From: Alphaproteobacteria bacterium
GTDB taxonomy: Bacteria; Pseudomonadota; Alphaproteobacteria; Rs-D84
Length of the DNA stretch: 43,098 bases
Reading direction: 5' to 3'
Assembly: GCA_009784815.1 (NCBI GenBank)
Contig: WQXN01000007.1
Coordinates: 1-43,098 of the forward strand
Part shown: positions 1-7,310 of the stretch, piece after piece
Numbering within the stretch: the stretch's first letter is position 1
Layout: each line of letters starts with the position of its first letter
The notes under the pieces: generated by a model
The model's database searches: none
The model's input: the letters and a program-made list of their open reading frames with translations, nothing else
Told to the model about the DNA's origin: nothing
Position numbers and translations under genes: made by a program

Positions 1-93
1 CTTACAGGGACTTAGATGTCCACATTCCAGTCGGTTTTTCTAGGCATTGAATGATTTATCCTCGATTTGCGATATTTATAGAATTTTTTGAGA
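1..93. repeat. Palindromic repeat family, copy 1 (right half only)
   Basis: The first 44 bases match bases 13868-13911 of copy 2 with a single difference. They include the small hairpin GGGAC-TTAGAT-GTCC and the arm GTCGGTTTTTCTAGG. After about base 45 the sequence drifts from copy 2, although a T-rich segment near base 85 still aligns. The left half lies outside the window. It sits downstream of the 3' end of the FkbM-type gene. Bases 94-157 are AT-rich and hold nothing I can name. Confidence 0.8.
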
Positions 94-157
94 TTGTTAT
101 TTGTGATCGGGATGGGATTTTTTGGGTTGTTTAATAAGGAAAAATGAAGTTTGTGGG

Positions 158-943
158 TTATTTTGGTAGGAAGAGGAAGTTGTAGTCGGGGTATTTTACC
201 GGGGCTTGGTATCCCAGTTCCTTAAAAAACTTGATGACGAATTTCTGACCGTCTTCCGGAAAGCTTTCCACGAACACTAGCGGACGATGTTTTTTTATCG
301 TTTGCACGGCGCCTTTTAGGACGTTTTCCTCGACGCTTTCGACATCTATCTTGATCAGGTTTATCTTTGTTTCTTTTAGGTTCAAATCATCCAGGCGCTT
401 TAATAATATACCGCTGTTCCGATCATCGGTCGGCCGCACTTCTATCGTGCCTATGTCGCACGCATGAGGATGGTGCGCGTAGGCGTTACTTTCCTTGTCG
501 CTTAATCCGAAGTTATGAGGCGTTACGATTTTTTCCAGTTTATTCACCGCTATATTTTTTCGCAGTATCTCGTATGTATCCGGCACGGGCTCGAAAGCGT
601 GGACGCGTTTAACCCCGTCGATCAGACCCCAGCGGACCGAGTGGTTGCCTATATTCGCGCCGATGTCCAGGATCACCGAATTTTTATCAAGGTATCGCGA
701 CAGGTCTTGTAGTATTTTGTTTTCGTAAAAATTTTCGGTTAGCACGATATTGCGCTGAATCTCGTCCGTCGGAAAATTCGGGACGTACATTTTAAAATGC
801 TTGCCGTGGAATAGATCGTCCTTTAGGCCAGCCTTGATAAAAAGACAGTGGACTTGCCCCGCGATTTGGTTGATTTGGTTCCGCTGTTGCGAATCGCGTT
901 CGCTTTTTCCCGTATAGAAGATCGATTTTAATTTAGACAGCAT
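158..943 (-). CDS. FkbM-family SAM-dependent methyltransferase
   Basis: This 261-residue protein carries the Rossmann methyltransferase core of the FkbM family. Motif I is VILDIGANIGNHS (about residues 90-102), motif II is HAFEPVPDTYEILRKN, and the C-terminal part has LIKIDVESVEENVLKGA followed by PLVFVES, which is the typical FkbM metal-free methyltransferase signature. FkbM proteins O-methylate sugars or polyketides. In alphaproteobacteria they often sit in surface polysaccharide loci, but the acceptor here is unknown. The N-terminal 80 residues are less conserved. The ATG lies 11 nt inside the 3' end of lpxI, so the two are probably translated from one mRNA. The length is normal for the family. 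Confidence 0.85.
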   Translation of the reverse strand: MLSKLKSIFYTGKSERDSQQRNQINQIAGQVHCLFIKAGLKDDLFHGKHFKMYVPNFPTDEIQRNIVLTENFYENKILQDLSRYLDKNSVILDIGANIGNHSVRWGLIDGVKRVHAFEPVPDTYEILRKNIAVNKLEKIVTPHNFGLSDKESNAYAHHPHACDIGTIEVRPTDDRNSGILLKRLDDLNLKETKINLIKIDVESVEENVLKGAVQTIKKHRPLVFVESFPEDGQKFVIKFFKELGYQAPVKYPDYNFLFLPK

Positions 944-1742
944 ATATGAAAATCTTGTGCTTGTTGGCCAGAGCCAGGACTTGGTCGAGGTCGATCACAA
1001 GGCAGCTGCCCGCGTTCACTATGATTCCATTCAGGCCCGCTTTTGCAACGTTCGAGATCGTATCGGGGCCTATTGCCGGAAGTTCGATCTTTAGGCTTTG
1101 CCCCGGTTTCGTCATCTTGGCAAATACTCCGCTGCGTTTTTTGCCGTCCCTGATTTTTATTATGCGTTCCAGTAGCGCCGCCGTACCGTCCGCGCCTTCC
1201 ACGCCAAGCACCATTTTATCCACCACGACCGAATGGCCGATGTCCGCCTGGCCTATGATTTTTGAAACCTCGACCGCACGGTCGATATTCTTCTTGTCTG
1301 CCTTGCCGGGTTTTGTTTTTGTTTGCAGTCCCGGTTTGAACACAAGGTCGGGGCAAAGGTCCTGAGCCGCCAGAACTTTGACGCCGAACTTTTCGATTTC
1401 CTTGACAAGCACGGTAAGCATGCTGTCGTAGCCGCGGTCCGCCGACAATACCCGCGCCGCCAATTTCATCGACCAAAAATCCGGCCTGATGTCCGAGAAT
1501 TTTGGGTGGCCCAACGCTCCGACCAGTATCATTTGTCTGATGCCGCGTTTCTTCAATTCCTTCATAACCGTGCCGCCTTGGCCGATGCGCACGACAATGT
1601 CGGGTTTTAATTTCGCGTCGACGTAATTTTTAAGCCCGACTGTGAACACATTGTAGCCTTGATTTATCAGGCTGTCTTTCACCAGGAACGGAAGGCGGAG
1701 CGCGCCCGCTATGATTGCTATGTTTTTGTCTTTTATTCTCAT
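933..1742 (-). CDS. lpxI: UDP-2,3-diacylglucosamine pyrophosphatase LpxI
   Basis: LpxI hydrolyses UDP-2,3-diacylglucosamine to lipid X and UMP in lipid A synthesis. It replaces LpxH in alphaproteobacteria. The 269-residue product shows the N-terminal IAIIAGALRLPFLVKD segment, the IGQGGTVMKELKKRGIRQ region and the C-terminal catalytic domain with HSVVVDKMVLGVEGADGT and LPAIGPDTISN, followed by the AGSCLVIDLDQV tail, all in family order and at normal length. It has a near-consensus promoter (TTGACT-17-TAAAAT), and its ATG lies 10 nt from the end of the -10, so the leader is only about 3 nt. Its 3' end overlaps the FkbM-type gene by 11 nt. In most alphaproteobacteria lpxI sits next to lpxA/lpxB; here it is detached from them within this window. 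Its presence shows that the cell makes lipid A. Confidence 0.93.
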   Translation of the reverse strand: MRIKDKNIAIIAGALRLPFLVKDSLINQGYNVFTVGLKNYVDAKLKPDIVVRIGQGGTVMKELKKRGIRQMILVGALGHPKFSDIRPDFWSMKLAARVLSADRGYDSMLTVLVKEIEKFGVKVLAAQDLCPDLVFKPGLQTKTKPGKADKKNIDRAVEVSKIIGQADIGHSVVVDKMVLGVEGADGTAALLERIIKIRDGKKRSGVFAKMTKPGQSLKIELPAIGPDTISNVAKAGLNGIIVNAGSCLVIDLDQVLALANKHKIFIYAV

Positions 1743-1751
1743 GGTATGCGG

Positions 1752-1780
1752 ATTTTAGCACCGGTATTGTCAGAAGTCAA
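1752..1780 (-). promoter_or_regulatory. Promoter of lpxI
   Basis: On the minus strand TTGACT (1775-1780) and TAAAAT (1752-1757) are separated by 17 nt. The -10 ends 10 nt before the A of the lpxI ATG, so the transcript should have almost no leader. Confidence 0.7.
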
Positions 1781-1784
1781 ATGC

Positions 1785-1802
1785 AGGTTTGAATACAAAC
1801 CT
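1785..1802. promoter_or_regulatory. Small palindrome between lpxI and the autotransporter gene
   Basis: AGGTTTG-AATA-CAAACCT is a perfect 7-bp inverted repeat just upstream of the lpxI -35 and 50 bp before the autotransporter start. It could be an operator for either gene or a small RNA hairpin. I see no consensus promoter for the autotransporter gene. Confidence 0.3.
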
Positions 1803-1852
1803 ATATGTGAAAGTCACGGCATAAGTATCATGTGCGTAAGGAGGGGGTGCAA

Positions 1853-4084
1853 ATGAGGATATTGAAAATTTTTCCTGTAATCGCGGTTGCTTTTGCTGCT
1901 GTAGCGGCGCAGGCCGCGGTCAGGGTCGAAGTTAATTACGGCGAAACTGAAACAATTTCCGCGGGCGTGTCGGGATTGGAATACTATGGGCCCAACGGCG
2001 GAGGAATGCTTGCCAATTATTCCGGCGATGTAATTATCGCAAGCGGACTTATGTTTTCGGGAAACAAGGCCGACGCCGGCGGCGCGATTTACAACGCTCC
2101 GGACAGCACCATAATCAATCCTCCTTATCCTCCGGCCGGACTTTCCATCGGCGACAATGTGATATTCTCGCGCAATGTCGCGGTGGTTGACGCGGGCGGC
2201 GCGATCTACATGATGGGTTATGACGAGCCTTCAACGCTTGTCATGCAAAATCGCGTGTCGTTTTTGAACAACAGCTCGCTTTACGGGTGGGGCGGAGCGT
2301 TGTATCTGCAAGACGCCACGACCGTAATCGGAGACTTCGCCGCATTCCGCGGAAACACCGCCGGAACGCACGGAGGAGCGATATTCAATTGGAATTATCA
2401 GGCGGATCTTGGAAGCGCGACGCTTGGAACCAATTCTTCATTCATCAATAATTCCGCCGCAGTGAACGGCGGCGCGGTCGCGAATTACTACAGCCAAATG
2501 TCTTTCGGCGCGGGCGCAAATTTTTCAGGAAATTCGGCCAAGGGGTTGGGCGGCGCGATTTACAACAGCGAAAATTCCACCATGACGTTCGGGGGAAGCG
2601 CAGCGTTTTCGAACAACAGCGCGGGATTGGCGGCGAACGATATATACAACGCCGGGACTTTGATATTTTCAAGCGGCACCGTGACGCTTGACGGAGGAAT
2701 CGCCGGACCCGCGGGAAGCGTTTTGCAGTTCGGGAACAACGTCGTGTTGAATGCCAGGCTTGGCAGCGCTCCGACCATTCAGGCAGACAGCATACAGGTC
2801 GGAAGCGGAAGCGTTATAAACAATCTTACGATTGGGATCGGAGTTTTGGGAGACAATATAAAGTTGTTCGATGCCGGGACCATGACCGGAAGCTTTAATT
2901 ATACCGGCAGCAATTTTTTGTATGACGTAACGCAGAACTTGGACGGAAGTTTCAATGTAGCGCAGAGGACTTCTATAGCCGGAGTAGATCCAAACGAACT
3001 TGCCGTGCTGAACGGCATTACGACCGGCCTTTCAAGCAACGCCCAGTTCAATGCGATCGCGAACGGAATATCAGCATTGGCCCAGTCCGGAAAACCCATC
3101 GATATAGCCGCCGCTTTGGCCGCCGCCGGCGAGCTGGCCCCGTCGCCAGCTCCGCAATCGCAGGTAGTGTCAACGCAGACCGCGCTTGTGGTGATCGACG
3201 CGGTTGGAACTAGATTTTCCGGCGGGTCGGCGCCCGCGTTCGGAATGTCTTCGGGCGATTTGGACGTCGGAGGCGGAGCGGTGTGGGCGCAAGGAGTGGC
3301 CAGCAACGCAAGGCTTAGAGGCGAGGGCGGATTCGATTCCGAGTCGATCGGGGGAGCCGTCGGAGTCGAGGTGAACGTTACCTCGTCCTCGAAGATCGGA
3401 GCGGGGTACGCTTATACCAGCACGGACGTTAATCCTTCGGTCGGAAAGATCGACGTGCGGTCGAACACCGTATTCGCTTATGCGGAATACAAGCCTAGAT
3501 CGCTGTTTTTTAACGGCGTAGTCAGCTATACGTTCGGAGATTACAGTGACGAAAAAAACATTCTTGGCGTAGAGGTCACAAGCACGCACCGCGCGAACGC
3601 GATCGCCGCTCAGGGATTGTTCGGATACGAGGTCGACAATGCCAAGCTTATCGTAACCCCGCAGGCGGGAGTGAGGTACATAAACGCCAGGCGCGAGGCG
3701 TACAAGGATTCGGCCGGGTCCCAGATCGAGGCCGGGTCTTCGGAATTTCTGACCGGGATCGTCGGGATAAAGTTCGCGTATGACCAGCTTGGGAATTTTC
3801 ACAGGTACGGAGGATCGGTGCCGGGCGGATCCAGAGTAATACCCGAAGTTTATATCGGCGCGACTTATGACGCGGTAACAAGCAATTCAGACGCGGCTTT
3901 GGTCTTGGCGAACGGAAGCGTAGTCGATATAGCCGGAAGCGCTTTGCCGCGCACGGCTTTGGAGGCGGGCGTCGGGTTCAACGTGATTTCAGGCAGCATC
4001 GATCTTAACATAAGTTATATGGGGCGGTTTCGCGAGAACTATACCGACAATACAGGAATGCTGTCGTTTAAGTACAGGTTCTGA
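1853..4084 (+). CDS. Autotransporter with Pmp-like GGAIYN/FxxN repeats
   Basis: This is a type V secreted adhesin-like protein of 743 residues. A signal peptide (MRILKIF, then an Ala/Val-rich core ending AAQAA) is followed by a passenger with about seven repeats of the chlamydial Pmp type: FSGNKADAGGAIYN, FLNNSSLYGWGGALY, FRGNTAGTHGGAIFN, FINNSAAVNGGAV, FSGNSAKGLGGAIYN and others (about residues 60-270). From about residue 475 on there is a 12-strand-type autotransporter beta-barrel ending in FKYRF with the terminal aromatic needed by BAM. The ATG at 1853 was chosen because AGGAGG lies 8 nt upstream; an upstream GTG at 1832 would bury that site in the coding region. The stop overlaps the next start by one base. 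Pmp-repeat passengers fold as beta-helices; adhesion is known for chlamydial relatives, while the role here is inferred. Confidence 0.9.
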   Translation: MRILKIFPVIAVAFAAVAAQAAVRVEVNYGETETISAGVSGLEYYGPNGGGMLANYSGDVIIASGLMFSGNKADAGGAIYNAPDSTIINPPYPPAGLSIGDNVIFSRNVAVVDAGGAIYMMGYDEPSTLVMQNRVSFLNNSSLYGWGGALYLQDATTVIGDFAAFRGNTAGTHGGAIFNWNYQADLGSATLGTNSSFINNSAAVNGGAVANYYSQMSFGAGANFSGNSAKGLGGAIYNSENSTMTFGGSAAFSNNSAGLAANDIYNAGTLIFSSGTVTLDGGIAGPAGSVLQFGNNVVLNARLGSAPTIQADSIQVGSGSVINNLTIGIGVLGDNIKLFDAGTMTGSFNYTGSNFLYDVTQNLDGSFNVAQRTSIAGVDPNELAVLNGITTGLSSNAQFNAIANGISALAQSGKPIDIAAALAAAGELAPSPAPQSQVVSTQTALVVIDAVGTRFSGGSAPAFGMSSGDLDVGGGAVWAQGVASNARLRGEGGFDSESIGGAVGVEVNVTSSSKIGAGYAYTSTDVNPSVGKIDVRSNTVFAYAEYKPRSLFFNGVVSYTFGDYSDEKNILGVEVTSTHRANAIAAQGLFGYEVDNAKLIVTPQAGVRYINARREAYKDSAGSQIEAGSSEFLTGIVGIKFAYDQLGNFHRYGGSVPGGSRVIPEVYIGATYDAVTSNSDAALVLANGSVVDIAGSALPRTALEAGVGFNVISGSIDLNISYMGRFRENYTDNTGMLSFKYRF

Positions 4085-4788
4085 TGTTCCGGTATTTGAG
4101 TTTGATTTTTTTGGGTGCGTGCGTGAGCAGTCCTTATACGGATATACAGACATCCACGTTTGTTTTGCGAACTTATCAAAAGTTGGAATGCGCCGCCAGC
4201 GAGGTCGTAGTTTATATCGAGGGCGACGGACGCTCGTTTGATCGGCGCGGGCGGCCTACCGATGATCCGACTCCGCGTGGTGATTTTGTTCGGCGTTTGG
4301 CGTTCGACGATCCCCGACCAAATGTAGTTTATCTTGCGCGGCCGTGCCAGTATGTTAATGACGATGTTTGCGTCGTTGAAGATTGGACGGTTGCGCGGTT
4401 TTCTAAAAGGGCGGTGGACGCTTCGGCAGAGGCGATCGCGCGCGCGGCGGGCGGACGTCCGGTAGTCTTGATAGGGTTTTCCGGCGGCGCGCAGATAGCC
4501 GGATTAGTCGCCGTTCTGCATCCAGAATTGAACGTCCAAAAGATCGTAACGATAGCCGGAAACTTGGATCACGCCGAGTGGACGCGCGCAAAAAATCTTG
4601 CACCGCTGGACGGGTCTTTGGATTTAAACGATTATAAGGACGAGTTTATGCGGATTCCGCAGACGCATTATGTCGGCGATAAAGACACGGTCATTGCGAC
4701 CTGGATAACCGTGAATTTTTTAGGCGGTATGGAGGATGTGATCGTAGTCCCCGGCGCCGCGCATAATAAAGGCTTTACTTCCTTTTGA
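4084..4788 (+). CDS. Alpha/beta-hydrolase lipoprotein
   Basis: The 234-residue product begins with a short lipoprotein signal, MFRYLSLIFLGAC, whose lipobox LGAC predicts cleavage before Cys13 and lipid anchoring. The body has the features of an alpha/beta-hydrolase: the nucleophile elbow GFSGG (Ser near residue 142), a candidate acid in VGDKDTV and a candidate base in PGAAHNKGF near the C-terminus. An early GDGRSFDRRGR segment may form the oxyanion side. The start codon overlaps the autotransporter stop (TGATG), so translation is coupled. That pairing suggests a job in processing, anchoring or modifying the autotransporter or its ligand, but this is inference. The substrate is unknown. Residue count is somewhat below typical esterases. 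Confidence 0.7.
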   Translation: MFRYLSLIFLGACVSSPYTDIQTSTFVLRTYQKLECAASEVVVYIEGDGRSFDRRGRPTDDPTPRGDFVRRLAFDDPRPNVVYLARPCQYVNDDVCVVEDWTVARFSKRAVDASAEAIARAAGGRPVVLIGFSGGAQIAGLVAVLHPELNVQKIVTIAGNLDHAEWTRAKNLAPLDGSLDLNDYKDEFMRIPQTHYVGDKDTVIATWITVNFLGGMEDVIVVPGAAHNKGFTSF

Positions 4789-4823
4789 ATATATGCTTTT
4801 ATTGCGGCAGAAAAGGATTTGCC

Positions 4824-5858
4824 ATGAAAAAAATTATGATCGTGATCGCAAGCGCCGCCGCTTTGGGTCTTGGGTTTTGGTTCCTTAGCGGACCGAAGGA
4901 TCAGTCTGGGCTTGCCAATGTCAGGATTTCGCAGGTGGGTACGGAAAAGCACCTGATGTACCTGCCTTTGTATGTCGCAATGGAAGAGGGAATTTTCGAA
5001 AAGAATGGATTGAGAGTCAGGCTTAGTTTCGCCGGAAACGACAACCAGGTGGTCGCAGCCGTGATAGGAGGAAGCGCGGATTTCGGAATGGGCGATCCGG
5101 TATTTTCGGCTATCGCTCAGGAAAGAGGCGGGCGGGTCAAGACTGTTGCGCTGATGATCACAAAGCTTATTATTTTTGGATTCACGAACAATAACAATAT
5201 AGGAGAGATCGCAAGCCCGGTCGATTTGGACGGTCTTAGGATCGGATCATGGCCGGCTCCGTCGACCATGTACACGCAGCTTGCACAGATTAGAAAAGAT
5301 TACGGGTTGAATCTTGAAATCGTCGAGGGCGCTTTCAATGCGCAGCTGGCTTTGCTTGAAGCCCGGCGGGTGGACATAGCGCTTGGCCTTGAACCGTCCG
5401 TGTCGCTGTTGGAAGAAAAAGGGTACAGGGCTGTTCTTAATCTTGCGAATTTCACCGATCCGCAGGCGATCACTGGGCTTACCACTACGGAAAGGTTGAT
5501 AGAACGGAATCCAGAATTAGTACAGAAGGTCGTGAATTCCATGCAGCAGGCTCATACTCTTTTGCTTAGAGATCGCGAGGCCGGAATCAGGACCGCCAAA
5601 AAATTATTTCCAGATCTAAGCCATGAAATAATAAACAACGCCATAGACCGCATTTTGCAAAACGAAGCTTATCCCGTTTCGGTCGAAGTCAAAGGCACTT
5701 ACTGGCAGCGATCATTACAGTCGCGCCTGGATTCCGGAGAATTGAAAAATCCCCAGCCGACCGAGGTTGCCGTCGATAACTCGTTCGCCGAGCAAGCCTT
5801 TAAAAAGTACGTAGACAATTCTTTCGCAGAACGGGCCTTTGAACAGTATGGCCGTTAA
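4824..5858 (+). CDS. NMT1/SsuA-like ABC transporter substrate-binding protein
   Basis: This 344-residue periplasmic binding protein belongs to the NitT/TauT (NMT1/THI5-like) family. The diagnostic start of the mature part is YLPLYVAMEEGIFEKNGL, followed by GGSADFGMGDP and LRIGSWPAPSTMYTQLAQI, the usual order for this fold. The N-terminus (MKKIMIVIASAAALGLGFWFL) is either an uncleaved anchor or a signal peptide; no lipobox is visible. The ATG at 4824 follows AAAAGGA; an upstream TTG at 4785 has no such site. The last 30 residues contain a tandem duplication, DNSFAEQAFKKY then DNSFAERAFEQY. The ATPase gene starts 11 nt before its stop. Substrates of this family include sulfonates, nitrate, thiamine precursors and riboflavin, so the ligand cannot be assigned. 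Confidence 0.85.
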   Translation: MKKIMIVIASAAALGLGFWFLSGPKDQSGLANVRISQVGTEKHLMYLPLYVAMEEGIFEKNGLRVRLSFAGNDNQVVAAVIGGSADFGMGDPVFSAIAQERGGRVKTVALMITKLIIFGFTNNNNIGEIASPVDLDGLRIGSWPAPSTMYTQLAQIRKDYGLNLEIVEGAFNAQLALLEARRVDIALGLEPSVSLLEEKGYRAVLNLANFTDPQAITGLTTTERLIERNPELVQKVVNSMQQAHTLLLRDREAGIRTAKKLFPDLSHEIINNAIDRILQNEAYPVSVEVKGTYWQRSLQSRLDSGELKNPQPTEVAVDNSFAEQAFKKYVDNSFAERAFEQYGR

Positions 5859-6573
5859 GGAAAACATCATAACGCTTTCCAATGTGTCCAAAACTTTCGA
5901 CGATTTGGAAGTGATAGGAGACGTATCGTTGAAGATAGACGAGGGCGAGATAGTTTGCGTCTTCGGACCCAGCGGAAGCGGTAAGACCACTTTGATAAGA
6001 ATAATGGCGGGGCTTTTGAAACCAGATTCGGGAACCGTAAATTCCAAGTATAGATTTCCGGGAAGCAAACTGGGATACATGTCGCAGGGCAACAGTCTGC
6101 TGCCTTGGCGCACCGCGCATGAAAACGTCAAGCTGGCGCTTGAGCTTACGGGTAGGAAAAATTTCCATGACGCAGACCGCGCGCTTAAATCGGTGCGGGT
6201 GGAAAAATTTAAGGACTATTATCCCGCGACTTTGTCCGGCGGACAGTTACAAAGGGTCAACCTTGCGCGCACGCTTGTGCTTGAGCCCAAGCTGCTGTTG
6301 CTGGACGAGCCTTTGAGCGCTTTGGACTTGGTTGCGAAGGACGAGCTTTCCAAGATGATAAAAAATTATGTGAAGACGCAAAAAGCCGGGGCGCTGTTGA
6401 TCACTCATTCTCCGGAAGAGGCGGTCATTTTCGCAAGCAAGATTCATATTCTGACGCAGCCGCCGTCGCGGATATATAAAAGCTTTGACGTGGCCAAGCT
6501 TGGGAAGGACGCTTATGAAACTGTGTCAAAAGCTTTGTTCGAGGCGATGCGGGCGGGTAAAAATGAAGAATAA
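5848..6573 (+). CDS. NitT/TauT-type ABC transporter ATP-binding protein
   Basis: The 241-residue ATPase powers the importer made with its two neighbours. It has Walker A GPSGSGKTT (about residue 40), a Q-loop region MSQGNSLLPW, the signature LSGGQLQRVNLARTL, Walker B LLLLDEPLSALD and the H-loop LLITHSPEEA. The LLPWRTAHENV stretch after the Q-loop is typical of the SsuB/TauB branch. The ATG at 5848 lies 11 nt inside the binding-protein gene and has no clear ribosome-binding site, so reinitiation or coupling is likely. A TTG at 5839 would add three residues. The 3' end overlaps the permease gene by 11 nt, the same spacing as at the 5' end. Confidence 0.88.
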   Translation: MAVKENIITLSNVSKTFDDLEVIGDVSLKIDEGEIVCVFGPSGSGKTTLIRIMAGLLKPDSGTVNSKYRFPGSKLGYMSQGNSLLPWRTAHENVKLALELTGRKNFHDADRALKSVRVEKFKDYYPATLSGGQLQRVNLARTLVLEPKLLLLDEPLSALDLVAKDELSKMIKNYVKTQKAGALLITHSPEEAVIFASKIHILTQPPSRIYKSFDVAKLGKDAYETVSKALFEAMRAGKNEE

Positions 6574-7309
6574 AATAATGACGTTTATTCCAGGGGCCCT
6601 GTTCCTGCTTTTCTGGCAGCTGGCCGTGCATAACAACGAGGGCGCGAAATTTTTGTTCTCGTCGCCTGTGGACATCATGCGTGTTTTCGGAATGGAAATT
6701 CTGACTAAAAATTTATGGATCAACGCGTGGGCGACGTTCGAGGTGGTCATACTTGGTCTTGCCATAGGCAGCATTCTTGGGACCGTATTCGGATTGCTTA
6801 TGTGGGCAAGCCCCGCGGTCAAGCGCATATCGCAGCCTTATATCGCAATAATATCGGCCATACCGATATTCGCCATCGCGCCGATGCTGATCATTTGGTT
6901 CGGCACGGGATTGCTGTCCAAGGTAGTCATGGCTGCTTTCGCCGTGTTCCTGATCGCTTTGACGCAGGCTTTTGAAGGCGCGAAAACCGCCGCAAAAGAT
7001 TATATGTTCTTCGCTAACACAATAAAAGCATCGAATGTCGGCATAGTTAGAAAAATCATAGTTCCGGCAAGCGTCCAGTGGGTTTTGGTCGGATTCAAGA
7101 TGAACGTAGGCTTTGCTATTCTTGGCGCTTTTATCGCCGAATTCATCAGCTCGAAGGCGGGGCTTGGGTATTATATTCTGCGGTCAAGTTCGACCTTTGA
7201 CGTGCCGCGCGTGATGGTCGGGATAATAATGATAACGCTTTTGGCCGTTGCAATGAATTACGTGATAGGATTTATCGAACGCAGATTCATGCCATGGGCC
7301 AGAAAATAA
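6563..7309 (+). CDS. NitT/TauT-type ABC transporter permease
   Basis: This 248-residue membrane protein is the permease of the importer and belongs to the binding-protein-dependent permease family (SsuC/TauC branch). Hydrophobic segments alternate with short loops, consistent with about six helices, and the cytoplasmic EAA-type loop is visible at EGAKTAAKDYMFFANTIKAS followed by KIIVPASVQWVLVGFK. The start at 6563 (MKNKIMTFIPGALFLLFWQL) was preferred to a longer frame from 6485, because the extra residues are hydrophilic and are the ATPase gene read in another frame. The stop lies one base from the stop of the convergent ABC-F gene, leaving no room for a separate terminator. Confidence 0.87.
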   Translation: MKNKIMTFIPGALFLLFWQLAVHNNEGAKFLFSSPVDIMRVFGMEILTKNLWINAWATFEVVILGLAIGSILGTVFGLLMWASPAVKRISQPYIAIISAIPIFAIAPMLIIWFGTGLLSKVVMAAFAVFLIALTQAFEGAKTAAKDYMFFANTIKASNVGIVRKIIVPASVQWVLVGFKMNVGFAILGAFIAEFISSKAGLGYYILRSSSTFDVPRVMVGIIMITLLAVAMNYVIGFIERRFMPWARK

Positions 7310-7310
7310 A

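Noticed and set aside
1832-1852. GTG at 1832 as autotransporter start
   Set aside because: The AGGAGG that serves the ATG at 1853 would be inside the coding region, and the signal peptide begins at 1853.
3170-3802. A 210-codon minus-strand frame opposite the autotransporter gene
   Set aside because: It mirrors the beta-barrel coding region, is rich in Arg and Pro as antisense frames of such genes are, and has no ribosome-binding site or family.
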